From contig NC_088795.1 in the NCBI RefSeq assembly GCF_011386835.1, positions 17,651,441-17,715,440 of the forward strand: a stretch of 64,000 bases of DNA. The letters run 5' to 3'. The stretch's first letter is position 1, and the number at the start of each line of letters is the position of its first letter. A model generated the notes under the pieces. That model saw only the letters and a list, made by a program, of their open reading frames with translations, was not told the DNA's origin and ran no database searches. Below are positions 45,251-55,090 of this stretch, piece by piece. A program made the position numbers and the translations under genes. This DNA comes from Chrysemys picta bellii. Its lineage: Eukaryota; Chordata; Testudines; Emydidae.

Positions 45251-46294
45251 CACAAGGGCATTCCCTATTAACATTGTTGCAGGCACAGAGGCATTGTCCC
45301 TTGTTGCTTTCCTGTCCTGACAGCCTGAAGTGGATATGCTCTCAGCCTCAAAAAGAGAGATGTAATGCCATCACCACTATCTGATGTGCCATCCTGCTCT
45401 TGTACAAGTCTGACAATCTTTCGGAGACCTTCCTCTGCGCTTGCGCACACTGCTAAAATGGTTCAACTGGCCACATTCCTTGCAATGCTGTCCTAGTGCG
45501 GGGCACTTCTCCTTTACTCATTCGTGCTGTCTCCCACAGTAAATGCATCTCGCTATGGGTACAGAGCCCTGGCAACCTGCTCTCCTTTGCTGATGTCTCA
45601 CTGCATGACTTCTGAGGGTGTCGTGCCTCTTAGGGCTTTCAATCCTTTGTCTTGAAGTTTTAGGGTGACCAGACAGCAAATGTGAAAAATAGGGACGGGG
45701 GTGGGAGGTAATAGGAGCCTATATAAGAAAAAGACCCAAAAATCGGGACCGTCCTTATAAAATCGGGACATCTGGTCACCCTATGAGGTTTCTGCTACAT
45801 GCCCATATCTAAGCACCTGTCTAATGGGAGATTACCTTCCTGGAGCAGCTGGTGATCCCAAGTGTTGCAGACTAAGCTGTCCCAAATTAGGGAGTCGGTC
45901 AAGTCCCCAAAATTGCACATAGCAGTCCACATGCGCAAGGCAGTAACATAGGGGTCTATCCTCTCCCCTTCAGATTGGTCTCTAGTGAAAAACCCGTGTC
46001 ACTCTTCAGCTTCATTCTGCTTTGGAGAGCAATAGGCCCCCAGGACTCCTAGAATTGCCGTGAGGCAGTGGTGCAGCTCTCTCTGCTTTGTTCCCCAATA
46101 AGGTAAAATCATAGTTTTACTTTCCTGCTGTTGAATTCCTCCTGCCTGGCCAGGTCAGTGTAGAGCTCCAACGCCTCCTTTCCCCCAGTCCATCGCTGGG
46201 CTAGGTTTGTGTCTGCAAAATCCAGGGCTCCCGGGAGTTTCACATTGCCAGCTTCTACACTTCAGAAAACTCACAGCTCTGACGCTGCTGCCAT
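45251..46294 (-). pseudogene. Gypsy gag remnant with zinc knuckles
   Basis: An ATG at 46294-46292 begins MAAASEL. Broken frames then give LPGALDFADTNLAQRW and YLIGEQSRE, wording typical of the short gag of this group. Near 45420-45560 cysteine/histidine clusters (CKECGQLNHF and a CRYCG.QH segment) match CCHC knuckles. A small hAT MITE (45661-45783) interrupts it. Confidence 0.75.
45661..45783. mobile_element. Small hAT-type MITE (123 bp) inside gag
   Basis: The ends are TAGGGTGACCAGA and TCTGGTCACCCTA, perfect inverted repeats of 13 bp. Octamers TGAAGTTT (45653-45660) and TGAGGTTT (45784-45791) match at 7 of 8. The internal ATCGGGAC and TATAAAATCGGGAC words are shared with the ends of the large element at 3962-4996. 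Confidence 0.9.
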
Positions 46295-46311
46295 GTTTCC
46301 TTTGCAAAGAG

Positions 46312-46470
46312 TGCAGCTGAATGCAGGTTAAGTTGAAGGAGAGGAACTCTATTAAACCTATGCATTGCTCTGTCCGTGTGGCTGACCTGCTTCCCCCCTT
46401 AACTGCCTGCATGTGTCTTGTCCAATAATAGTCCTCCCAGGGAACATGGGCCCTCTGACTCCAGTTCCAC
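46312..46470 (-). repeat. 5' LTR of the Gypsy element
   Basis: It aligns with 39015-39187 with scattered substitutions and short gaps, including a 10-bp gap near 46416. The gag start codon lies only about 18 bp inside, leaving little room for a leader. Confidence 0.82.
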
Positions 46471-47117
46471 TGACCATGATACAGTCAGAATTTCTAAAGT
46501 GCTCAGCACCCTGGAGCTCCCGTCAAGAACAAAAAATGCCCCACCCATCAAGGACAGTGGAGAATGCCTTACTCGCTGAGAACAATGGGAACGGTTGAGT
46601 GCTGAGAACTTTTTAAAATCTGGTCCCAAATGTTTGTGTGTGCCTGAAGAATACAAAGTGTACCCTACTGGATAGCCCTAATACTGAAAAGCTAAAACGT
46701 AGAGTAGAGGTTGTAAGCCATACAGTAGAATCCGTTAGTACCATATCTGTAAAACAAAATAAAAAATACATGCGAGACAGTGCTATTGTATTGTTGGGAA
46801 ACTGGGACTTCTATAGTCTATCCTGATTCTGCCGCTGAGTTGCTGCGTGCTTCTTACTTAAATCCCACACCACAAGAAGTCCATGCCTCAGTTCCTCTCT
46901 CTGTAGAATAGGGATAATAGTTACCTCTCCTGCAGTGGTACTGTGGAAAAATCCTAGGATGAAATGTGCTAAGTGATATTATTTAAAAAAATATGGAAAA
47001 CACTATAAACAAGCTATATATGATTGTGCACTTGGTTTAGAAAACACTCAGAAAGGCCACCCGAACTGCTGAAGCGCGCGTGCACACACACACACAAAAG
47101 CCGCCTGGACTGTGAAT
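46471..47117. other. No gene; fold-back fragment and MIR-like piece
   Basis: About 46480-46625 is an old fold-back repeat (CAGAATTTCTAAAGTGCTCAGC versus GAGTGCTGAGAACTTTTTAA). About 46815-46985 resembles a MIR core (ATGCCTCAGTTCCTCTCTCT followed by GTAGAATAGGGATAATAG). An (AC)n run lies at about 47082-47095. Confidence 0.45.
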
Positions 47118-47191
47118 GGACGGAATGCCGCCCCTTAGCATGTGCCGCCCCAGGCAAGCGCTTCCTCTGCTGGTGCCTGGAGCCGGCCCTG
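47118..47191. mobile_element. 3' fragment of the CAGGGCC hAT MITE family
   Basis: CTGGTGCCTGGAGCCGGCCCTG matches the right end of the element at 34007-34244. The upstream CCGCCCC words also correspond. The 5' part is missing. Confidence 0.7.
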
Positions 47192-49506
47192 TTGAGTAGC
47201 ACAATTAAGGATACACTGAATTAGGAGTGTTGCACAATGTTGCTTCAATTATCAGTATCACAGAAACCAGCAAATGTAAAGATATGGAGCAGCAAGAAAC
47301 AGAACCCATTTAATTGGTTACTAGTTATTCCTGTACAAGAACAAAGAACTGGTTGGGCACTATTAATGCTTTCTATTCTGTTTACCACATATTGAACTCT
47401 TTTTGATCTCTTTGTTTGATGCAGCCTGAAGTCTCCCAGCATGCTTAACTGTAGGGTCCTAAGATCAAAGGGCCTCTAATTATCTAGGATTTCTTCTGAA
47501 CCCAAGGTTTTTAACCATTTCTGATGAGTGAGATGAAAGCCATTTAGAAAGAGAACTCAACACTAAACACAGTACAAGACCACTCGTGTAACAGAAGGTG
47601 GCTCAGGTTACAGGGAAAGTTTTTCCTTTTTCTTTATGTTGTAAAGAAAAGAATTAAGCCAGTTGCGTGCACTTTTCATTTCAGCTCAGTGTTTGATCAA
47701 AGGCCCTCACAACGATGAAGATTCTTGTAATAAATATTACTGCTACTTTGCACTTCTGAAGCCTCTTTCACATAAGGATGTCAAAGGATTTTGAAACCTT
47801 GTAAGAACCCATAAAGCTAGGCCCTTTTGTTTTTACCCCCATTTTATAGCTAAGGAAACTGAGGCAACTTTTTTCCAAAATGCCAAAGGCCAAATCTTCA
47901 GGTGGTGTAAATGGGCATAGCGCTACTGCAGTCAAAAGAGCTTAATTCCATGTTCACCACATGGATTTGCCCCATATTTTGCTCTTGCATAGCTCCAGCA
48001 ATCTGAAAGTGTTGCCCAAGACTTATTAAGCTTCAAGCACCTTGTGATGCTGGTGAATAGAACATGAATGTTCATATAGGAAATGTGCACCAGTTTAACT
48101 GCAACTCCCTAATATAGATGTGTTGTGCTGGTTCACAGGGAGGTTCATTTTGACCTTACTGGCTTAAGCTGCCCCAGCGTAAAGCCTACTTTGTGCAGGT
48201 GTTTTCACTGGTGACACTGATGTAAATTTGCCTTAATGTAGACGAGTCTATGACACATAGAACTTAACTGACTTGAATGTGTATTTTATGTCAGACTTTC
48301 CCAGTGCCTTGATTCCTGACTGATCTTCAATTTTACAAGCTGGGAACGATTAAGTATGGCCTAAATTCAAGAAAACATCTCTGTTCAGAAGGGCACTTAA
48401 GAACTGATTCACTTTTAAATTGGCATCTTGATGCTATGACGATTGGGACTTTGGAAATACATATAATCACTGTTGATCAGGCCTGCAGTAGGAGTTCTCA
48501 TCCTGCTTTCCTAGCCTGAAAGACCGTAGGTTGGTCTGAACTTGCAATTAGAATGAATGGATCAATGTATTCACTTCTGGGAAGCCCAGTAAAATAACCA
48601 AGTTCATTTTCCCTTATGGATGATTTGCTTGGAATAATGGAAGATTCTTGCCTTTTACAGTTAATTCTATTTCTCCTTTTCCTCCTCCTCTAATTTGAAG
48701 TTGAATTCTAGCCAGCACCCTTTCCTGACTGGCCAGCAGGAGGTACTGCTGCTGGCTGCGTGTCAGGAAGGAAATACTTTTCTCTCGCCACTCCAGACAC
48801 TGGCTCAAGGCTGCTACACTCAGTCAGACTCACTGGAAGGCACAGGCAATGTAGCATTCAACAACAGATGGATTTTACATAAAACAAATGTGGTAACAAG
48901 CACCTATTACATTTCCCATTTATATCAGGGCCCACACAGTGGAACACCAAGTGAGAACCATGATGTTTTTGTCTCTTCTGGCTAAGTGGCATCCCGCTAC
49001 CTACTGTGCTGAAGTGTTCCCTTCCTTGTGATGCTATTTGATCTCGGCTTGATTTCATATTTATCAATCAAACAGAGAAGGCAGTTTCCACACGTCCCCC
49101 ACACAGCTAATGATTCCTCTCCTCAGCCCCTTCACTAACCCACCACCTTCTGCTATGTGTGCAGGAGGCCTTCTTCCTTCAAGGCGTGCTAGAGAACAAA
49201 ATGCTAGTAGGCAGGAGTCATGCTTAACAATCCACTGGGCTGGCTATCAGGAGTCTGTTTTGAAGAGTCCTTAACTTGCATCCTAACTGGGGCTCAGATT
49301 CACAAAACGGATTAGGTTGTTCGTCTCCGTCCCCACCCTACTTTGGCTCATCCGCTCAAAATCAAAAACAAAAAAATTCATGGCATCCTTGTCAACATTC
49401 CCCTTCCTCCCAGCCTTGCCCCACCCCTAAATGACTCTCCTCTCCGGCCTAGGCAGGGACTGTTGTCTTCCTCTCTCAGCTCAGTCTTTGATTTTCCTCC
49501 CATCTG
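47192..49506. other. No gene; traces of old repeats
   Basis: About 47760-47880 has an L2/MIR-like 'CCCATTTTATAGCTAAGGAAACTGAGGC' tail. About 48080-48250 carries GTGTAC-like MITE wording. A frame of 96 codons (48695-48985) has no recognisable motif. Confidence 0.4.
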
Positions 49507-49792
49507 AGGCCTTGTCTTCACTGCTAAAAATGGTGTTTTTTATCTCGGGGTAACTAATGTGCATGAGCTATCCCTAGGTAAACACTCAATGAAGATAAGA
49601 CACTTTAGTTGTACCACGAGGTAAGCTCACCAGGATCAATCTCTGGTGGAAGTATGGGGCTGACCTCAGTGAGTTTTCCTCACAATAAAAGTGAAGTGCC
49701 TTGACTTCATTGTGTTTTTACCTCAGGAGAGCTCACATGCGTTAGTTACCCTGAGGTAAAACACACCTTTTTTAGCACCGAAGACAAGGCCT
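49507..49792. mobile_element. MITE with about 62-bp terminal inverted repeats
   Basis: The left arm 49507-49568 (AGGCCTTGTCTTCACTGCTA...) and right arm 49731-49792 (...TAGCACCGAAGACAAGGCCT) are inverted copies over about 62 bp with several mismatches. No clear target duplication was found, so superfamily assignment is open, though hAT-like MITEs with TTGTCTTCAC ends are common here. Confidence 0.75.
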
Positions 49793-50754
49793 GTGGAGCA
49801 CTGTAACATTGCCTCTGACTCACTGGTGAACTCAGGTCCATCCAGATCCCAATGATCCAACCATTGGCCAACATGACCCTTTGCCTCTGGGCTGGTGGCG
49901 TAAGCAGCCATTCTGCCTCAGCATAGAGTTTGGAGAGTTAAGCTAACAGAGCAAGTGGGTGAAAATGTTTACACACAGTTGATGTCCAGTAATCCTCCAT
50001 TGAAGCCCAGGGTTCTGCTTCTCGTTTCTCAGATTGGTTCAATATTGTTTCATCACACTTTAAAGTTCTGAAGGGCCATCACAGAACAAGCTAAAACAAA
50101 AACAACAGCTGTGAACTGTCACTGATTTGTCTTGGTACCTCATGCTGGGCCAGACACAAGAGGAGTGAAAATAATCCCTGAACACGAGCCTGATTCTCCC
50201 GATTACTGAGGGCACAAGGCTGCAGGTAGCTTATTGCAGTTAGATCCCAAGTCAGCCACTGATTCAGAGGCATCAGGTTCATCATATTGCCTCAGCACAG
50301 GCTGAGGTGTGATGCCATGCAGGACACAGATACTGGGTGTGGCAAATTGTTCCAGTTCTCCTCTTGCTCATTCAAAGCTCACCCCTGAGGGACGGCCCAT
50401 TCATCTTCGTTTCTGATGGAGAAATTCTGACAGTGTTCATCAATCCATTGGGCCTGTATTTCCCAACTGGAATCATGCATAGACTAGCACAAAGTATGTA
50501 TTTTTTCCCAGCTTCCCCATGTGATTGTAAGCCAGGCCCATGAAGACCTCACCCAACCCATTGCTTTATGTTGTAATGAGTAAGATGTCACAGAGAATCA
50601 AGAGGTATGTGTGAATCTGTTGGCACGAAATAATAATCAGAAGGAAATGTCATTCAAAACTCACTTTGGCTGAGACTTAGAAAAGCACACATGACCTTTC
50701 TTCCTCTCTTATTTGCTGCCCTCCATCAAGGGTCAGCTGCTCAATGTATTGATG
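49793..50754. other. Anonymous sequence, no gene seen
   Basis: No feature recognised. Confidence 0.4.
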
Positions 50755-50762
50755 TACTAGGT

Positions 50763-51095
50763 CAGGGATCGGCAACCTTTGGCACGTGGCCCAACAGGGA
50801 AATCCGCTGGTGGGCCGGGACAGTTTGTTTACCTGCAGTGTCTGCAGGTTCAGCCAATCGCAGCTCCCACTGGCTGCGGTTCGCTGTTTAAGGCCAATGC
50901 GGGCTGCAGGAAGCAGCGACCAGCAAATCCCTCAGCCCACGCCACTTCCTGCAGCCTCCATTGGCCTGGAACGGCGAACCGTGGCCAGTGGGAACTGCAA
51001 TCGGCTGAACCTGCAGATACTACAGGTAAACAAACTGTCCCAGCCTGCCAGCAGCTATCCCTGATGGGGTGCGTACCAAAGGTCGCCGATCCCTG
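50763..51095. mobile_element. hAT MITE (333 bp), CAGGGATCGGC ends
   Basis: The ends CAGGGATCGGCAACCTTTGG and CCAAAGGTCGCCGATCCCTG are inverted repeats. The 8-bp duplication TACTAGGT is perfect at 50755-50762 and 51096-51103. Both halves carry long inverted segments (GGCCGGGACAGTTTGTTTAC versus GTAAACAAACTGTCCCAGCC), giving a large hairpin and stop-poor frames on both strands. Confidence 0.93.
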
Positions 51096-51103
51096 TACTA
51101 GGT

Positions 51104-53590
51104 AAAGATGGGTTTTGCCACAACTTTTCTTCACTGTTCCACCAACCCAGTTCAACAACCCACCAATGTGTACACACACACACACACACACCATTTTCTG
51201 AAAGGGTGCCTCTGTTTCTGCTTGATTGCATACAGTGATGCAAGGGGAAGCAGGTAGTTAGAAACTCTGCAGGTGGGGGAATTGATTTAGAATTGGCTTA
51301 TTAGTGAGAGATCGTGATTCATTACATAACCCTAACTGGCTAACTACGTAGCTTATGCCCAAGGCCATCTCTGTCTCCTCTCATCTCTGCTCTTCCTGGT
51401 TTCAGCAACAGCTGGTTGAAATGTTTCAGATTTTGAAATGTCAACAAACTATTTGCAATGCCTTCCTGCCATTCTCCCCTTTTTTGCCTTTTTTACACCA
51501 ACTCTGAAGCTGGTCCAAATCTGGAATTTTTGAGGGGGGGGGGGTGAGATAACGATTCAAAAGAGTTTCCACAAACTTCTTCTCCTTTTTCCTCCAACCA
51601 GTTCCAGTTTCAGCTAAAACAGAAAACACTGAACATTCCACAAGAAACATTGACCTTGTGGTATTTCTAACCCGATGAACTCCATATCTGAAACTGCAGA
51701 GGAAAGTCTCTTCTTGTGATATTTCAGGCCAGTTTCTGAACCAGATTCTGGTAAATTCAGATACATTTAAGATGAACACACAAAGTGTTAGATGTGTTTT
51801 CAAATCTATCAGCCACACCCATCAGGCTGCCTGTCCAGCAGTAGTTAATGTGCAATAAAAAATGTATATTTCTAGCTCCCTTAGAACTGTTTGATGGGCT
51901 TCCACAGAGCAGGAAACTAACCTTTAGGAAGCCTAATGACTGAAAGGGAATGTCCTTTGTGAAGGAAGAGGGTCTGAAGACAGTGCCCATGGAGCTACTT
52001 TTCAAAGCACTTGATCTTGCTCACATTCTAGTCAATGGGAAACGTCCCATGACATGAACAATACAGGATCAAGCACATAGTGTGGCTGTACCCATAAAAA
52101 TGAGTTTGTAAAAATGGCTCTCTCAGGTCTCCATGTTTATTATGTCTCACTTATTTCCATATCAACTTTGTTCCCTCTGCAAATAAAAAGGTGCTTTTGT
52201 TTCCTAATTGCCAGCCCTAAAAACACAGCCTGTGTTCTGCGGGGCAAGCTGGGTTCTCTCCACATCCTGCTGTCCTAGCAGTTCTGAAAGCCAAATTCTG
52301 CCCTCAGCTACATCTGTGCAAATCCATTGATAGTCAATAAGGTTGTAAGGTGTCACTGAATATATAATTTTGCCTGCAGAATCTTTATAACAATGTGCAA
52401 AATGAAAAGAACCCAACTCAACAATCAGAGCCCGGAGCAGTCTGTAGGGCTGACTCGTGGGGAGAAAAAAAAATTAAATTCTTTATTTGCCAACTGAGCA
52501 AATCTAATATAGAAATCAGTGAGCACAGGAATATAGAACCCCACAATGCCATTTTTAAAGAGAATTTTTAGGGCAGAACCATACTTTAAACTTAATTCTC
52601 CATAATAATACCTTCACAGAAACTCCCTAATGCACATTTGCCATACTTTCATTTTCAATATGAAAAGCCCGCACCATCTGCTTGCTTTGTAAAGGATGCC
52701 TTTGCCTGTCCCTGCAAACAGATCAAGGTTTGCATAAACAACAAAAAGCCACAATTGTCCTTTTGAGGGAAACAGAGGAACTCAGCTATGGAGAGAAAAA
52801 TACAGCCTGCTCCTTCCTACTTCCTTAATAAAAACTGCTCACCCTTGTGAAGTTTAACTACGCAGGAGCCTCTCTGTGAAAATTTGGTCTTTTATTATCC
52901 AGTGACTGTATTTTATGGCTATATTGGTATGCACGAGTTGTTAAAAATCCTTTTATATCACTAAGATAAAATAAAACGCATCAGAGCTGTGCTGCAAAGA
53001 GACGAATATTCATGCTGATTTTCAGTTAATGTGTCTTTGTTTCATATAACAAGCTAGTGTGGCATGGAAAGCAGACAACGCAATCAGAAGGGTAATATGT
53101 TCCTGAAAGTTTTTTTGGTGATATTCCTCTAAGAGATTAAACAAGGTAACAACAGTCTTACAGTAAGATTGCCTCGAACCAAAAATGGTACACATTGATC
53201 CATCGCCTGAAACATAATACACTGAAGGTAGGTTAATCCCTTCCCTAGCCAAGAGGGAATAATTTTGTGATGCATCCAGATTACTGTGTTCGTCATCCAA
53301 GAACATTTAGACACAAATTTACTGCTGGAAGAAGCAGGGACAGCGCCAACTGTTCCAGCAAGTCGCACCTATTTCCACTAGCAGTGAGGTTGGCCCATGA
53401 CTAATCTTTTTTCTCAAATATATGTGACTAGTTAGATTTATTAAAGAAAGAAAAGAAAAGAAACAAAGGAAAGAAAAGAACATATCCCGGCTTTTGGACA
53501 TAATTCTAAAATAAGATGCCTGATAGAATTCTAAAAATGCAGGGGGAGGGAAACACAGCAGCTTAAACAAAACAAAACACAACACGGATT
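51104..53590. other. No gene; simple repeats only
   Basis: An (AC)n run lies at about 51171-51191, a run of about 10 G at 51535-51544 and an (AAAG)-rich stretch at 53442-53480. The 125-codon minus frame at 51441-51818 shows no domain that I recognise. Confidence 0.4.
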
Positions 53591-53594
53591 AGAA

Positions 53595-54150
53595 GCTTGG
53601 TTCTGTGGCTAAAATGCTACAACTAGACTCAGCATATGTGGGTTCAATTCCTGGTGCTGCTATAGACTCTCCTCTGTGACCGTAGGCAAATCTTTTAGTC
53701 TCCCTGGGCCTTAGTTCCCCATCTGTAAAATGGCAATATAGACCTTCCTCTGGTCTTGGCTACACTGGCAATTCACAGCGCTGCACTTGCTGCGCTCAGG
53801 GGTGTGAAAAAACACCCCCCCGAGCGCAGCGAGTGCAGCGCTGTAAAGCACCAGTGTAATCAGCGCCTGCAGCGCTGCACGCTCTCTCGCAGCGCTGCAA
53901 GCTATTCCCCTCGGAGAGGTGGAGTACTTGCAGCGCTGCGAGAGAGCTCTCGCACCGCTGGCGGCGCGACTACACTCGCACTTCACAGCGCTGCCGCGCG
54001 AGTGTAGCCAAGGCCTCTGTCTGTCTCGTTTAAACTTTTCCAGGATAGGGACTGTTTTTTACTCTGGGTTTGTACTGTACCTAGCACAATGGGGTCCCGA
54101 TCTCATCTGGGACCTGTAGGCACACTGTAATGCACTCAATAAATAATCAG
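53595..54150 (+). repeat. MIR-like SINE interrupted by a MITE
   Basis: The 5' part (TGTGGGTTCAATTCCTGGTG, GTGACCGTAGGCAAATC and CATCTGTAAAATGGCAATA) ends at about 53752. The 3' part resumes at about 54014 (AGGATAGGGACTGTTTTTTA, TAGCACAATGGGGTCCCGAT, then CAATAAATAA). The gap is the insertion at 53753-54013. Confidence 0.72.
53753..54013. mobile_element. hAT-like MITE, CTTGGCTACACT ends
   Basis: TCTTGGCTACACT at the left is inverted in AGTGTAGCCAAG at the right. CCTCTG is repeated at 53747-53752 and 54014-54019, compatible with a partly decayed 8-bp duplication. The interior is dominated by CAGCGCTGC words and holds a fold-back of about 25-bp arms near 53777-53850. Confidence 0.75.
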
Positions 54151-54165
54151 AGTCACTATGGCCTT

Positions 54166-54819
54166 GGCTACACTTGCGAGTTAAGCGCAATAAAGCACTC
54201 TCCGTCCACACTGGCAAGGCACGTAGAGCGCTCTGACTCCACAGCTACAGCGCTGCTGGTACCCCACCTCGGTGAGTGGAATAACATTTGCTGCGCCCCA
54301 GCTGGAGCGCCGCGGGCGTCAGTGAGAACAGTGCGCTCCAGAAACGTCCCATAATCCCCTTAAGTCAAGTGGCCATTCTTGTCATTGTTGTGAAATCGGC
54401 TGCAGGAATGCGAAAATGCCTTTTCAAAGCTCCATTTCGGAGAAGCCAGCTGCTTATCAGCTCCGAGAAAAGCAAACATTTACTGTTTGCTTTGAGTGAA
54501 TGGGGGGGCGGGGAGAGGAAGGTCTAAACTTACAAGACAGCATGCTGACACATTCTCAGCACCCCAAAAGCCCACTCTCTCTCCCCCCATACACACAACA
54601 CACTCCCTGTCACACTAAAAGCACGTTGCAGTCACTTGCACGCTGGGATAGCTGCCCATAATGCACTGCTCCCAATGTCGCTCCAAGTGCCGCAAATGTG
54701 GCCACGCCAGTGCACTTGAAGCTGTCAGTGTGGACAGACTGCAGCGCTTTCCCTACTGCGCTCTCCGAAGGCTGGTTTAACCCAAAGCCCTCCACATCTG
54801 CAAGTGTAGCCATGCCCTA
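54166..54819. mobile_element. hAT-like MITE, GGCTTGGCTACACTTGC ends (copy 2)
   Basis: GGCCTTGGCTACACTTGCGA at the left and TGCAAGTGTAGCCATGCCC at the right are inverted repeats. Internal blocks match the copy at 17479-18221, including the GGCAAGGCACGTAGAGCGCT segment and the CTTACAAGACAGCATGC segment. No clean target duplication was found. Confidence 0.75.
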
Positions 54820-54984
54820 TGCAGTGCATTTAATTCTAAGGACTGAGTTAACATCTGATGTAACTGAGATCAAAACTACTGACTTCAATGGAATCTCACC
54901 TGCTTTCACCAGGGATCAATCTGACCATAAATATTTAAAGGAGATTGTTGTTACAGTGAGGATAACATTTCCTTTATCCAATCC

Positions 54985-55090
54985 TTTGTCTTGTCTAGAT
55001 TGCAAGCTCTTTAGGTCAGGGACTGCCACTATGTCTTTGTGCTGCGTCTAGCCCCTCAGTACTGGAATACAAATACATAAATAGGCGATA
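54985..55090 (+). repeat. MIR-like SINE tail fragment
   Basis: GATTGCAAGCTCTTTAGGTC, AGGGACTGCCACTATGTC and ACTGGAATACAAATACATAA follow the order of the MIR-like tails elsewhere in the window. Confidence 0.5.

Larger units (their letters stand above)
39015..46470 (-). mobile_element. Ty3/Gypsy LTR retrotransposon, decayed, with three insertions
   Basis: Two similar direct repeats mark the LTRs, 39015-39187 (3' LTR) and 46312-46470 (5' LTR). Between them the minus strand carries gag, protease, reverse transcriptase, RNase H and integrase in Gypsy order. Removing the three later insertions (39636-40398, 40529-42878, 45661-45783, each with one target repeat) leaves about 4.2 kb. Stops and frame changes are spread throughout, so it is dead. 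No env gene is seen. I could not identify its own target duplication or a standard primer-binding site. Confidence 0.88.
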
